Source: CAWAHD01 sp963781785 (GTDB lineage Bacteria; Planctomycetota; Planctomycetia; Isosphaerales; Isosphaeraceae). Taken from it: DNA of 64,000 bases. Under the pieces are notes generated by a model, which saw nothing but the letters and a program-made list of their open reading frames with translations, was not told the origin of the DNA and did not search any database. The DNA is taken from NCBI GenBank assembly GCA_963781785.1, contig CAWAHD010000004.1:310001-374000 (forward strand), written 5' to 3'. The number at the start of each line of letters is the position of its first letter. The first letter of the stretch is position 1. This document shows positions 1 through 9,947 of the stretch, one piece after another. The position numbers and the translations under genes are program-made.

Positions 1-66
1 CAGACGACTGAGATTCGCACAGCCAGGGAAGACGCAGCCGGCACCAGGACCCTAACGAGAGGAATC

Positions 67-1716
67 ATGGCCAATCTCTGGGTAAAAAAGTCGATTGCCG
101 ACCTCAAGGCCGAGGCCGCAGAGACGTCGGAACACGGCCTCAAGCGAACGCTTTCGGGTACGAACCTGGTCTTGCTCGGAATCGGCGCGATCATCGGGGC
201 CGGCTTCTTCGGGCTCACCGGTGAAGCCGCCGCCAAGTTTGCCGGACCAGCGATCCCGCTGTCGTTCGTCCTGGGCGGGATCGTCTGCGCCTTTGCCGGC
301 CTGTGTTATGCCGAGATGGCCTCGACGGTTCCCGTCGCCGGCTCGGCCTATACTTATGCTTATGCAACTATGGGTGAATTCATCGCCTGGTTGATCGGGT
401 GGGACCTGATCCTGGAGTACATGGTCGGGGCCACTACGGTGGCCATCAACTGGTCCGGTTACGTTTCCAGTTTTCTGCACGACCGAGGGATCGACTTGCC
501 GCCGCGGATTTTGGCCTCGCCGGCGACCGTCATGGTCCAGGTGCCCGATGCAATCGCCAGCGAGCTGCATCTGAGGCATGGCTGGTCGATGCTGGATTCG
601 GTGAAGGACCGACTGATCGAACGTGTGCAGCCTCTTTATGGCACGATTACCGGGGCGTCGATGCTGGAATCGGCGAAGGAGCGTCTGAGCAACTCGTCGT
701 TCGATTTCGGCTACCCGACGGTTTCGGCCATCATCAACGTGCCGGCGATGATCGTCGTCGCACTCGTGACCATCCTGCTCGTCATCGGCGTCAAAGAGTC
801 GGCCCGGGTCAACAACGTGATCGTGTTCGTCAAGGTATCGATCCTGGTCCTGTTGATCGCCCTTGGGCTGCCGCTTGTCAGCAAGGCGAGCTGGGGCGGC
901 CCGTTCATTCCTGCGTCCGATGGATGGTTTCATTACGGCTGGAGCGGCATCTTCCGCGCGGCCGGCGTCGTGTTCTTCGCCTACATCGGCTTCGATGCGG
1001 TATCGACCACGGCACAGGAGGCCAAGAACCCGCAGCGCGACATGCCAATCGGCATCATCGGCTCGCTCATCATCTGCACGATCCTGTACTGCCTGGGGTC
1101 GATCGTCCTGACCGGAGTGGTCAATTTCAAGCAGCTTCACGTCCCCGACCCTGTCGCCGTCGCCACCGACGCGATGCGCATGCCGTGGCTGTCGTTTTAC
1201 GTCAAGATCGGGGCGATCGCCGGGCTCAGCTCGGTGATCCTGGTCATGCTCATGAGCCAGCCGCGCATCTTCTACTCCATGTCGAAAGACGGGCTGTTGC
1301 CGCCGATTGTCGCCAAGATTCATCCCAAGTTTCACACCCCGTATATCACCACGATCATCACCGGATTGATCGTGATGACGGCGGCTGGGCTGGTCCCCTT
1401 GTCCGTGGCCGGCGAGCTGACGTCGATCGGCACTCTGTTTGCCTTCGCGGTCGTGTCCGCCGGAGTTCTTTATCTGCGAATCACCCAGCCGGACATCGAG
1501 CGTCCGTTCAAGGCCCCGTTCATCTGGGTGACGGCGCCGATGGGGGTGATCACGGCTCTGATCCTCATGGTCTTCCTTCCGCTGGAGACATGGGCGCGGC
1601 TGGTGATCTGGATGATCCTCGGGCTGGTGATCTATTTCGTCTACGGTGCGTGGCACAGCGTCCTGGGAGCGGAGAAGAAGCAGAAAAGCGCGGAGCTGAT
1701 TGACGCCAAATTATGA
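67..1716 (+). CDS. APC-superfamily amino acid permease (cationic amino acid transporter type)
   Basis: A 549-residue polytopic inner-membrane protein expected to import amino acids by cation-coupled transport. The first membrane helix carries GIGAIIGAGFF (about residues 38-48), the unwound substrate-binding helix typical of APC permeases, and roughly a dozen hydrophobic segments follow, including the FFAYIGFDAVSTTAQEAKNP region of the CAT branch. The start is set by a GAGAGG box just before the ATG. One odd point is the long hydrophilic loop at about residues 140-220, which holds two similar short helices, SMLDSVKDRLIERV and SMLESAKERLSNS, suggesting a small internal duplication. It stands alone and converges with the next gene. 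Family is firm; the substrate is not determinable from sequence. Confidence 0.92.
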   Translation: MANLWVKKSIADLKAEAAETSEHGLKRTLSGTNLVLLGIGAIIGAGFFGLTGEAAAKFAGPAIPLSFVLGGIVCAFAGLCYAEMASTVPVAGSAYTYAYATMGEFIAWLIGWDLILEYMVGATTVAINWSGYVSSFLHDRGIDLPPRILASPATVMVQVPDAIASELHLRHGWSMLDSVKDRLIERVQPLYGTITGASMLESAKERLSNSSFDFGYPTVSAIINVPAMIVVALVTILLVIGVKESARVNNVIVFVKVSILVLLIALGLPLVSKASWGGPFIPASDGWFHYGWSGIFRAAGVVFFAYIGFDAVSTTAQEAKNPQRDMPIGIIGSLIICTILYCLGSIVLTGVVNFKQLHVPDPVAVATDAMRMPWLSFYVKIGAIAGLSSVILVMLMSQPRIFYSMSKDGLLPPIVAKIHPKFHTPYITTIITGLIVMTAAGLVPLSVAGELTSIGTLFAFAVVSAGVLYLRITQPDIERPFKAPFIWVTAPMGVITALILMVFLPLETWARLVIWMILGLVIYFVYGAWHSVLGAEKKQKSAELIDAKL

Positions 1717-1751
1717 TACCAGTGAGCCCCGCGGATGGCCTGGCAGCGGAC

Positions 1752-1765
1752 GGTCCGATCGGACC
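1752..1765. terminator. Palindrome between convergent genes, possible bidirectional terminator
   Basis: GGTCCGATCGGACC is a perfect 14-bp palindrome located 36 bp after the permease stop codon and 22 bp before the stop of the convergent gene. It has no U-tract, so intrinsic termination is only a suggestion from position. Confidence 0.25.
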
Positions 1766-1786
1766 CTTGAACGCTCGGGTTGCCGC

Positions 1787-4700
1787 TCACGGAATGAAGT
1801 CGCCGGGGTCGCCGACCATGAACGTCCATTCGTTGGACGTGCCCGCGCCGACGCCCGAGCTGGCTGCGAACGCGACGTGAACGCGGTAGCCGCCCGGTCT
1901 CGTCAGGTCGAACCAGTCGGTGAGGTCGAGCCGGGCGGCCTCGAATCCTTCGAACGCCGCCAGTTGTCGGACGGCGCCGCCCGGGTCGAACCGATCCGTC
2001 CGCTTCGGCTTCAGCTCTTCTGCAGCACGGCCCTGCCGCTGGCTGGCCCGAAAGAGTTTGGGAGGTGAGTAAACGGCCGCGAGCGTGACCCCGCGCAAGA
2101 GCGCTGGACGGCCGCCCGTGGCTTCGTGAAGGAATTCCGCCGGCACCGTTTGCTCGACCCCGCGGCGATTGCGGAACCGCAGGGCGACCTTGATCGGCCG
2201 GCCCGGCTCGTAGCCAGCATTGGGTGGCTCGACCGGCTCGATTCGAGCGTCCAGTCCGCCGGGGAGAGGCCCCCACACGTACCGGGACCGTTCGCCTCTG
2301 AGCTCGATCTCGGATGCTCTGACACGAGCGATCTTGTGCTGGCCGACAAAGCCGTAAAACCGCTCCCAGCGGGCTCCCTCGCGGACCTCCTCGGCCTGCC
2401 AGATCCAGCCGTCCTGATCGTAGTCGCGGTGGACGGTGCCATCGCTGCGCGGGCGATCGTAGGGGGAATCCTTGAGCGCGACCCACCGCGCCTTGATCGG
2501 CAATTCCGGCACTTGCGCCAGTCGCGTGTTTCCCTGCGCTTCGAGCGAGAAAACCGCCCGGGCGCTCTGAACATCATCTATGGTCGCGGGCCGGCCCAGC
2601 GGGGGGAACGCCAGGTGCGCCCGCTTTCCCGGGAAATCAGGCTCGCCGTCCGGCGCTTCGGCCGTGAAATGATCGCCGTACTGCTTGAGAAAGGCTACGC
2701 AGTACTGAACAGCCCGGTCGCGGCGGTCCTCCGGCCAGTACAGCTCGCACTCGGGGGCGCCTTCGATCGACGAGACCTGCCAGGCGAGGTAGTCGCAGAC
2801 GCGGAACGGCAGGGCGACTCCCAGCGCGACCTCTTCCAGATCGACCTTGAACGTGCTCATGCCTCCGTTGCCTCCGTCGAAGAGCGCGTACTGGAACGAG
2901 CCCGTGGCGGTGCGTCTGACCGTACCCATCTGGGTCTTGCCATCGAGTCCCGCGAGCAGGCCCTCCCGGAAACCCGGCACCCGCAAAAGTGGCGACGAGT
3001 AGACGATTCCATCGAAGAACAGGGACAGCTCGCGGCCTCCCGGAGCGCGGAGCACCGGCCGCCACGGCGATTGCTCGTCATTCCACATCCACCGGGCCGT
3101 CGGGGCGATCGCCGAGTCGCGGGGATAGGTCCACATCGGCTCGAAGCAGGTGATGCTCTGGTGTGCCAGCTCGTTCGGGGTGGTCTTGCGGAGCCACAGG
3201 GCGTACTCGCCGAGGGCTTCCCGGCCGCCGGCTCTGGCGCGGATCATCGTGAACTGGGACACAAAGGGCGTCAGCCCGTCGTCGGCCTGGACGTTCTTTT
3301 CGCGCCTCAGCTCAAACTCCGCGCGGCACTGCGCCATCAATTCCCGGGCGGAAGGAAGCACAGCCATCTTGTCCCAGTGGTCGAGCAATAGTGCCAGCTC
3401 GCAGGCGCGGTGAAGCTCGATGTTGGGGTGCTGGAGCGGATTGCCGGACCCGGCGATCTCGGCGATGCGGCGGGCCAGAAGGTCGGAGACGCTGGGATCG
3501 CGCCGGGATCGCAGCTCCTCCCCCTGGATCGGCGACGGAGGTGGCTTGGGGGGCCGGGCGGCGGCGTTCAAGCCCACGATGTCGAGCGTGCCGGTGCTCT
3601 CTCCGGGTTTGATGATCTCCCTGGTGGCATCGAGCCAGCGATAAAGGCCTGCTGTGTCGTCGCGCAGCGTGCGATACCAGCGCTCGGCCAGCGGAATCGC
3701 GCGGTTTTTTTCCCAGTATTCTCGGATCCATCGCGCAAGTTCCTGCCGGCGGGCGAGACCGTCTTGGCGGGGTGGCGGAAGCGCGTCGCGGAATTCAGAC
3801 GACTGGAGGATACCCACCAGGGCGCCGAGGGCGGCGTTGTAGACGGGAAGGACGACGCGGTCGAACGAATTCCGACGTGAGGCCGACACCGACCGGGTCA
3901 GCCGCATGTCGGATTCGAGCACGCTCACGAGCGGTTCGACGGCAGGATCGCCCTCGGCAATCAGGGCATCCACCAGGAGCGAGCCTCCGGGATTGACCCC
4001 GCCGGCCCAGAGCATTTGTGGCTCATCGATCTGGTCAAGCTCGCGGATCAAGGCGGCGATCCGCGCCTGTGGGTCGCCGCCACGCTTGGGAATCGGCCCC
4101 CGTGCGGACTCTCTGGCCCTCCGCTCTTGATCGGCCAGCAATTCGGGGAGCTGGCGCAGGAACGGGAGATACGACGGAGGCTCGTCGCGATAGTGCACGC
4201 GGCTTTGCTCAAGTCCCATCGCGGTGGCCGTGGTCTCGACCGCCCTGGCGAATGCGGAGAGCCGCCGGGCGGCGTCGAGTGCGATCGCATCGTCGCCGCG
4301 CGAGTGGGCGTTCAGCAGTTTGACGAAACCCTGGGCAGCCCAGTCCGTTGCCAGCGTCAAGTAGCTGATGCGGGAGCCGGCGACACGCCGGCCCAGAGCG
4401 TCGACGGACCAGGTCGTTCTGACGCTCGAGATCGCCTCGGCCAGGTCGGCCCGGCCCAGGCGCAGGAGAAGGCAGATCTTCAGGGGCGAAAGCGCGTCAA
4501 GGCTGGTTGGCTCGCTGCGATCGCGAGCGCTGCGGCGAAGATCGGCCACGATTCCGCCGCCCGACGTTCCGCGGCGGACCAGATTCTTGGCCGCAGCCGA
4601 CTGGCCGTCGCGGTTCATCACGTCGGCCAGCGCTCGAATATCCTTTGCCAGGTCGGCCACCGCTCCGACGGACGCTGCGCGATGGACCAAGCCGTCCCAA

Positions 4701-5026
4701 CCAACGACAAAGCGGCCCGACTGGCCTGGTCGCTCGGGGAGGACGAACCCCGTGGTCTTGCGGATCCCGCTGTCATTCAGCTCGATTTCGCGGTATTCGC
4801 ATCCCCGCGGGTCGGCCATGCCCTGTTCGAAAAGCATGGCGGTTGCCGACACCAAAGCACTTGGTAGCTTCGTCTCGGGCGGCGCCCAGGCGGCGTGCTG
4901 CTGAGGGGGATCGGGTATTTGCTCGTCTCCGGCCGCCCGGGCGGCGCGACATTCGTATGTACCGGCGCAGATGAGTATGACGAGTGCCCCAAGCCGATAC
5001 GTCGAAGTGAGCGTGAAATTCATCAT
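1787..5026 (-). CDS. Large secreted planctomycete protein of unknown function
   Basis: About 1,079 residues. The chosen start, at paired ATG codons 10 bp after the rluD stop, gives a signal-peptide-like N-terminus (TYRLGALVILICAGTYECRA). Starting further upstream would run into rluD. I recognise no catalytic domain. The middle is rich in charged alpha-helical stretches with Trp/Arg-rich segments. The C-terminal 150 residues look beta-rich, with phrases such as KVALRFRNRRG and GGYRVHVAFAA that recall a beta-sandwich. Tight spacing after rluD suggests co-transcription, although a functional link is not obvious. Probably a periplasmic or surface protein restricted to Planctomycetota; that is inference from the signal peptide and lack of familiar motifs. 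Confidence 0.75.
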   Translation of the reverse strand: MMNFTLTSTYRLGALVILICAGTYECRAARAAGDEQIPDPPQQHAAWAPPETKLPSALVSATAMLFEQGMADPRGCEYREIELNDSGIRKTTGFVLPERPGQSGRFVVGWDGLVHRAASVGAVADLAKDIRALADVMNRDGQSAAAKNLVRRGTSGGGIVADLRRSARDRSEPTSLDALSPLKICLLLRLGRADLAEAISSVRTTWSVDALGRRVAGSRISYLTLATDWAAQGFVKLLNAHSRGDDAIALDAARRLSAFARAVETTATAMGLEQSRVHYRDEPPSYLPFLRQLPELLADQERRARESARGPIPKRGGDPQARIAALIRELDQIDEPQMLWAGGVNPGGSLLVDALIAEGDPAVEPLVSVLESDMRLTRSVSASRRNSFDRVVLPVYNAALGALVGILQSSEFRDALPPPRQDGLARRQELARWIREYWEKNRAIPLAERWYRTLRDDTAGLYRWLDATREIIKPGESTGTLDIVGLNAAARPPKPPPSPIQGEELRSRRDPSVSDLLARRIAEIAGSGNPLQHPNIELHRACELALLLDHWDKMAVLPSARELMAQCRAEFELRREKNVQADDGLTPFVSQFTMIRARAGGREALGEYALWLRKTTPNELAHQSITCFEPMWTYPRDSAIAPTARWMWNDEQSPWRPVLRAPGGRELSLFFDGIVYSSPLLRVPGFREGLLAGLDGKTQMGTVRRTATGSFQYALFDGGNGGMSTFKVDLEEVALGVALPFRVCDYLAWQVSSIEGAPECELYWPEDRRDRAVQYCVAFLKQYGDHFTAEAPDGEPDFPGKRAHLAFPPLGRPATIDDVQSARAVFSLEAQGNTRLAQVPELPIKARWVALKDSPYDRPRSDGTVHRDYDQDGWIWQAEEVREGARWERFYGFVGQHKIARVRASEIELRGERSRYVWGPLPGGLDARIEPVEPPNAGYEPGRPIKVALRFRNRRGVEQTVPAEFLHEATGGRPALLRGVTLAAVYSPPKLFRASQRQGRAAEELKPKRTDRFDPGGAVRQLAAFEGFEAARLDLTDWFDLTRPGGYRVHVAFAASSGVGAGTSNEWTFMVGDPGDFIP

Positions 5027-5036
5027 CCGGTCATTC

Positions 5037-6050
5037 TCAGATCGCCTGCGGTTTGCGTAGTACTTCCAGAGCCTTCGCAAAATCTGGCGGCAGTGGTGCC
5101 GTCAAGGTCAGGTCCTGGCCGGTCGCCGGGTGTCGAAATCGCAGCCGCTGTGCATGCAGAGCTTGACGCTCGAAGAGCAGCTCCGCTGCCTCGCCGGGCG
5201 CCTGCTCCCTGAGACGGCCGCCACAGGCAATGTCGGCGGTTGTCAACCGGTCCCGCCCCGAGTAAAGCTTGTCGGCGACGATCGGGTGGCCAATGTGTGT
5301 GAGATGGACCCGGATCTGATGCGTCCGCCCCGTCCTGGGCTGGCACCGGACCAGCGCGAAGCCGCGAAGCCGCTCCTCGACCCGGTAAAACGTCGACGCT
5401 TCCTTGCCGCCGTCGACAAGGGTCCGGATCGCCATCTTCTCGCGAGACCGCGGGTGAAACCCGATCGGTTGCTCGATATAGTCGCTGTCGCGTTCGGGCT
5501 CGCCGTAGACCAGCGCCAGATAGTCTTTGTGAACTTCCCGAAGCTCGAACTGAAGAGCGAGCTTGCGATGAACCTGCTCGTCCTTGACCACGACGAGGAG
5601 ACCCGTCGTATCTCGATCGAGACGATGCACGATGCCGGGCCGATTCTCACCCGCCAGAGTCGACAGGGAGTCGAACCGGAACTGAAGGGCGTTCACCAGC
5701 GTTCCGCGCCAGTTTCCCTTGGCGGGATGCGTCACCATACCCGGCGGCTTGTTCACGACCGTCAAGAATTCGTCGTCATAGACGACGTCGATCGGAATAT
5801 CTTCCGGCTGCGGAGTGGGGTCCGGTAATTCAGGGAGGCGGATGCTCACCACATCGCCCGGGCGGATATGATAAGAAGCCTTCACCAGCCGGCCATTCAC
5901 TTTGACGCCGTCGGCATCAATGACTTTTTGAAGTGCCTGGCGCGAATAGTCCGTGAACCGGCTGGCCAGGTAAGCGTCGATCCGCTTCCCTTCCGTGCGA
6001 GGCTTGACCTCGAATTCCAGAGGTGTTTCCGATAGCGGTGGCGGCCACAT
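5037..6050 (-). CDS. rluD: RluD-type 23S rRNA pseudouridine synthase
   Basis: A 337-residue protein that isomerises uridine to pseudouridine in rRNA (23S helix 69 for RluD itself). An S4 RNA-binding domain (about residues 20-70, with GKRIDAYLAS and the GRLVKASY loop) precedes the catalytic domain. The signature HRLDRDTTG lies at residues 142-150, with Asp145 as the nucleophile, and GRTHQIRVHL follows, diagnostic for the RluA/RluC/RluD family. The reading frame stays open far upstream, but that extension lacks family similarity and overlaps the next gene; starting at MWPPPLSE gives the usual family length. RluD versus RluC cannot be fully separated by eye, but the HRLD(K/R)DTTG sequence favours RluD. 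Confidence 0.9.
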   Translation of the reverse strand: MWPPPLSETPLEFEVKPRTEGKRIDAYLASRFTDYSRQALQKVIDADGVKVNGRLVKASYHIRPGDVVSIRLPELPDPTPQPEDIPIDVVYDDEFLTVVNKPPGMVTHPAKGNWRGTLVNALQFRFDSLSTLAGENRPGIVHRLDRDTTGLLVVVKDEQVHRKLALQFELREVHKDYLALVYGEPERDSDYIEQPIGFHPRSREKMAIRTLVDGGKEASTFYRVEERLRGFALVRCQPRTGRTHQIRVHLTHIGHPIVADKLYSGRDRLTTADIACGGRLREQAPGEAAELLFERQALHAQRLRFRHPATGQDLTLTAPLPPDFAKALEVLRKPQAI

Positions 6051-6267
6051 CGTGGACCATATTTCTTCGCGAGAACAGACTTCACGGCAGAGAATCCAGG
6101 CGAGTGTGATTGTACCCGGGAGAATGCCGCGCGAAGAAGGTCTGTCTACGCGCGGAATACACGGGAGCAGGACGCTACACCGCGCAACGAAGTTATCGGC
6201 CAGGAGACCCCGCCACAACCTGGACTTTGGCCTGGAGGATTCCGGGAAGTGATCACCGGCCCGTTCC

Positions 6268-7209
6268 TTAGCGCGGGCCCTTTTCCTTGGCCGGTGCCGG
6301 CTTCTTCGAGGAGAACACGTCGGCGGGTAGGTCGGGAAGCTTGCCTTCCGGCTTAGCGGATGCGGCGTTCTTGGCTTCCTCGATCGAGGGGGGAAAGACC
6401 AGCGGCAGATCGGGCAATGTGTCGGCCCCGGAGCCCGTCTTCGCGCCGGTATTTGGGCCGCCTTTGATCGGAGAATTGATGAGACCCGTCCCCAGAGCCG
6501 GCAGAGTGACCTTCGTCGGCGCGTACGCATACAGCTCTTTATAGAACGCGGCGGCCTCCGGCTTGCCTAGAGCGGCTGCATACTCGGCCGCCTGGGCTGC
6601 TTCGGGAGAATCCGGCCAATTCGCGACCACCTGCTCGTACTGTTTGATGGCTTCGGCACGCTCGTTGCGCGCCTCGAGTGTACGCGCCTTGCCCATCAGC
6701 GCGGCACGCGCCACGTAGTAGCTCGGGTCCTTCGGGTCCTTGGGGGCCTTTTCAACCAGTTCGTCGTACAAGGCTTGTGCCTTCTTGAACGCCTGCAGGG
6801 CCACGTCACGGTTGTGAGGCATGTCGGCAAGGCCGCTGTTGTATTGCTCGGACGCGACCTGCAACATCGTCCACATTGCGGCTGGAGATTCGGGATGCTT
6901 CCGAGCGATTTCCAGCCGATCTTCGGGCGTCTTGGCTTCCTTGAGCTGGACCCAGACGTCGGACGCGGGTGACCCGTCTGCGGTCGTCCACTTCCAAACG
7001 CCATACAGTACGAATGCTCCCGCGAGTGTCGCAAGCGTCCACGTCAGGTATTTCTTGGGGTCCATGACGACGCGATGAGCCCATCGAGCCAGCGCCGTCA
7101 TCTTCTCTTCAGGATGATGAATGACGGTCGGTACCGCGTGGTCGAATTGGTGGCGGACAGGGACGGACAACGGCGTGCTCGATCGACGACGCGTCGGCGG
7201 CTTCTTCAT
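6268..7209 (-). CDS. Membrane-anchored TPR-like protein
   Basis: A 313-residue protein with a short basic cytoplasmic N-terminus, one membrane helix at about residues 54-73 (YLTWTLATLAGAFVLYGVW) and a periplasmic helical region with tetratricopeptide character (ALYDELVEKAPKDPKDPSYY, AIKQYEQVVANWPDSPEAAQ). A Pro/Lys-rich tail ends the protein. The layout resembles YfgM/BamD-type TPR proteins that chaperone secreted proteins, but no specific orthology is visible. The start is chosen at MKKPPTRRRS because GAGGTC lies at a good distance upstream, while the longer frame adds an unlikely leader. It lies 217 bp upstream of rluD on the same strand. Confidence 0.8.
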   Translation of the reverse strand: MKKPPTRRRSSTPLSVPVRHQFDHAVPTVIHHPEEKMTALARWAHRVVMDPKKYLTWTLATLAGAFVLYGVWKWTTADGSPASDVWVQLKEAKTPEDRLEIARKHPESPAAMWTMLQVASEQYNSGLADMPHNRDVALQAFKKAQALYDELVEKAPKDPKDPSYYVARAALMGKARTLEARNERAEAIKQYEQVVANWPDSPEAAQAAEYAAALGKPEAAAFYKELYAYAPTKVTLPALGTGLINSPIKGGPNTGAKTGSGADTLPDLPLVFPPSIEEAKNAASAKPEGKLPDLPADVFSSKKPAPAKEKGPR

Positions 7210-7418
7210 CCTGCTGACCTCAATGTATGGGCTCCGCACCGGCCATGACGGGAGTGGCGGGCCTCGCTTCGTTTGCTCTATTCTCAACCCCTGATGAATC
7301 TTACACTTTCGACGCGGGCGCGGGAATGGGGATTTCCGAATTTCGATCTGGGCATTGTCCCGGCCCCGTGCGGGGCGGCATCGCTCCGACGGAGGTGTGA
7401 ACGGGGGTGGAGGCGACC

Positions 7419-8369
7419 ATGGAGTTGATCGCGTGTCCGCACTGTCACACGAGGGTCATCCCCAAGACCAGTGGGGAGTGCCCCGCTTGCGGTCAAGCGA
7501 CGGACAAAGCGGCGGCTGTGCCGGTCGAAGCACCCCTACGTCGGAGCGAGGATCCCGAGGACAATCCGTATCGCGTGGGGGCAGCGGCAGATGCCTCGCG
7601 AGACGATCGAATCGAATTGCAGCCGAAATCGGTCACCCGGACCCATCGAGTCATCCGGTGGCTTGGCTTGACGAATCGGTTCGGGGCCGCTTTCTTGATC
7701 TTGCTCGCCGTCGGATCGCTCTGGTTTCTTTCGCACCTGGGAATCCAGGGGATCCGCGCAACGCCGGGAATCGGCCCTTTCAGATCTGGGTTATCGAGCG
7801 CGGGCTCGCGCTGCCGCTCTTGATCGCCCTCCATCTCTGGCTCGCCCGAGGCTTGTCCCGGATGCAAGGCCGGGCGATCCTCGTCCAGACGATCCTCTCC
7901 GCCCTCGTCGCTTCCTGGGCGCTCGTCCTGACACTCGGCGACGTCGTCTTGATTACGGAGGCCCTGGACGTGTTGGACGTGGCCCCTATTGTTGCATCGA
8001 TGAACATCGCCTATTACCTGACGAAGTTCATCTCGGGATTCGGCCACGCGACCATCGCTTTCCTGCTTGTCCGCTTCCTGAGAGCCGAGCGTCGTGGCGC
8101 AGCCGAGACGATCACGGCGCGGCTGTCGGCCACAACGCAGCTCGAAACCCCAAATCTGAAATCCGAAACCTCACAAGCCCAGGAATCTGCGCGGCGTCAG
8201 GAATTCCAACAAGAGTCCAGCCCGCTTCACGAACGGGGGAACCCACTCGGTCGGCTACCTCGTCGCAATTCCGGCGGCGATCGTGCTCTCACTGGGCACA
8301 CTTTGGTCGGTCCGCTGGCTCATCGCCGAGCTGGCCCGGCGCATTTTGCACGGGGCTCCGTTGTCGTGA
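7419..8369 (+). pseudogene. Zinc-ribbon multi-pass membrane protein, frame-broken
   Basis: The gene starts after a GGAGG box with MELIACPHCHTRV and a second CPAC knuckle, a two-Cys-pair zinc ribbon at the N-terminus, followed by a linker and a membrane helix (FGAAFLILLAVGSLWFL). Coding then moves frame near 7756-7785 (a GCGC lies at 7756-7759) and continues with two helices (LPLLIALHLWLARG, TILSALVASWALVLTLGDVV) and SMNIAYYLTKFISGFGHATI. It returns to the first frame by about 8200 and ends with YLVAIPAAIVLSLGTLWSVR and a stop at 8367-8369. GCGC sites at 8117 and 8189 could each account for one lost base. The three segments have a consistent membrane-protein style, so this is one locus. Function unknown; family not recognised. 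Confidence 0.6.
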
Positions 8370-8966
8370 CCAGTGGTCGTCGCGGACTCCTGCCGGCGGT
8401 AATCGCGTGGCGAGCTGCTGTGGTTGGCGCGTTCTTTCCGGCCGTCCGACGCTTCGGCCGATGTGACCGATTGGCGCTGCGCCAAAGTGAAGGGAATCAT
8501 TCGAGTTCGGCCTCCCGCCTACCCAGTAGGAGTAGGTCCAAGAAGCCGGCCCGCCAATCCGGGCCGGAACGGCGGGTAGGAACTGCACCCGCGCCCGGGA
8601 ACGGTGAGCGACCGTCCGCTCGTGTGCAGCCGATCCTCGAATTGTTGGCTTTGGGCCCGGATCGACGTTGATCCTTGGAAAGGCCGAAACCACGACTTAC
8701 ACGAACGCGGCGTGAAGCCGAATCTGACTCGGCGATTCACGTCGTGGTTCCCAAGCGATCCCCCAGACTCGCAAGTGGTTGCAGCGGCCCGGTGACCGTT
8801 GACCGCCGTGCATATCGCCGAATGAACTTGGAACTAGTCTGACCCCCAGGATTCAGCTTAGCGAGGCGTGCATCATCTCCTGGGAGAAGGCTGCCGTCGC
8901 GTCAGTGACCAAGGTCACGCGGGGCCGCCGGCCGCATTACGGAAATGAGGACAGCGGGTCGTCGGT
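8370..8966. other. Gene-poor interval with an inverted repeat
   Basis: No convincing coding sequence on either strand: the open frames are arginine-rich and lack a ribosome binding site. The only structure seen is an inverted repeat with perfect 9-bp arms (AACCACGAC at 8688-8696 and GTCGTGGTT at 8741-8749) separated by 44 bp. Whether it is functional is unknown. Confidence 0.4.
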
Positions 8967-9947
8967 TCAGCGGTTCACCGCGCCCATGTCCTCGTAGCGC
9001 TCCCCGCTGGCCGCGCCTTTGGGTGCTGCCTCATCGATCCGCTCTAGGTCCTCGCGCGTAAGGGTGATTCCGAGCGCGGCCACGTTCTCCTCCAGGTTTT
9101 TGCGGCGCTTGGTGCCAGGGATGGGAACGAGGCCCTCCCCCTGGGCCAGGAGCCACGCGAGGGCCAACTGGGCCGGCGTCACCTGCTTCGTGGCGGCGAT
9201 CTCCTTCACCCGGTCCACGAGTTCCAGGTTCTTCTGGAAGTTCTCTCCCTGGAACCGCGGCCTGTGGCGACGCCAGTCGTCCTGTGGCAGATCCTCGAAG
9301 CGTCGCAACTGGCCGGTGAGGAAGCCGCGGCCGAGCGGGCTGTACGCGACGAAGCCGATACCCAATTCCCGGACGGTAGGGATGAGTTCGTCCTCTGGGT
9401 CGCGGCTCCAGAGCGAATACTCGGTCTGGAGGGCGGAGATCGGGTGTACGGCATGCGCCCGGCGGATGGTCGCGGGCGCCGCCTCGCACAGGCCGAGGTA
9501 ACGCACCTTCCCGTGCCGCACCAGCTCCGCCATCGCGCCGACGGTCTCTTCGATGGGGACCTTGGGATCGACGCGGTGCTGGTAGTAGATGTCGATGTGA
9601 TCAAGGCCCAACCGCCGAAGCGAGCCGTCGCAGGCCTCGCGCACGTGCTCCGGCCGGCCGTCGATGCCCTGCCAGCTCTTGGCCGAGTCGCGCACGAAGC
9701 CAAACTTCGTGGCCACCCTCACTGCGTCACGCCGGTCGCGGATCGCCTTGCCGATCAACTCCTCGTTGGAGAACGGGCCGTAGGCGTCCGACGTGTCGAG
9801 AAGATTAACCCCCAGTTCCAGGGCCCGGTGGATGGTCGCGATGGATTCGGCATCGTCGGCCGGCCCGTACGCATCGCTCATACCCATGCAGCCGAGTCCC
9901 ATCGCGGAGACGGTCAAACCCTGCTTGCCGAGTCGTCGCGGCTCCAT
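8967..9947 (-). CDS. Aldo/keto reductase (YajO/IolS-like)
   Basis: A 326-residue NADPH-dependent oxidoreductase of the AKR superfamily, acting on aldehydes or ketones in the cytoplasm. The catalytic tetrad is visible: Asp51 and Tyr56 in LLDTSDAYGPFSNEE, Lys81 in RVATKFGF, and His in IDIYYQHRVD. The cofactor region near the end reads LVPIPGTKRRKNLEENV. An AGGAGG box seven bases before the ATG fixes the start. Length and N-terminal MEPRRLGKQGLTVSAMGLGC are standard for the family. It is separated from the second reductase by more than 600 bp, so it is probably its own unit. The natural substrate cannot be assigned. Confidence 0.93.
   Translation of the reverse strand: MEPRRLGKQGLTVSAMGLGCMGMSDAYGPADDAESIATIHRALELGVNLLDTSDAYGPFSNEELIGKAIRDRRDAVRVATKFGFVRDSAKSWQGIDGRPEHVREACDGSLRRLGLDHIDIYYQHRVDPKVPIEETVGAMAELVRHGKVRYLGLCEAAPATIRRAHAVHPISALQTEYSLWSRDPEDELIPTVRELGIGFVAYSPLGRGFLTGQLRRFEDLPQDDWRRHRPRFQGENFQKNLELVDRVKEIAATKQVTPAQLALAWLLAQGEGLVPIPGTKRRKNLEENVAALGITLTREDLERIDEAAPKGAASGERYEDMGAVNR

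Noticed and set aside
67..1716. Long open frames opposite to the permease and to many other genes
   Set aside because: They are His/Arg/Asp-rich antisense shadows produced by high GC at third positions, with no ribosome sites or domain motifs.
1752..1765. Strong intrinsic terminator after the permease
   Set aside because: The palindrome is short and has no T-run on either strand, so it is listed only with low confidence.
5037..6530. A 497-residue form of the pseudouridine synthase
   Set aside because: The extra 160 N-terminal residues are Arg/Pro/Ser-rich, overlap the TPR gene and have no relation to the family; the MWPPP start gives normal length.
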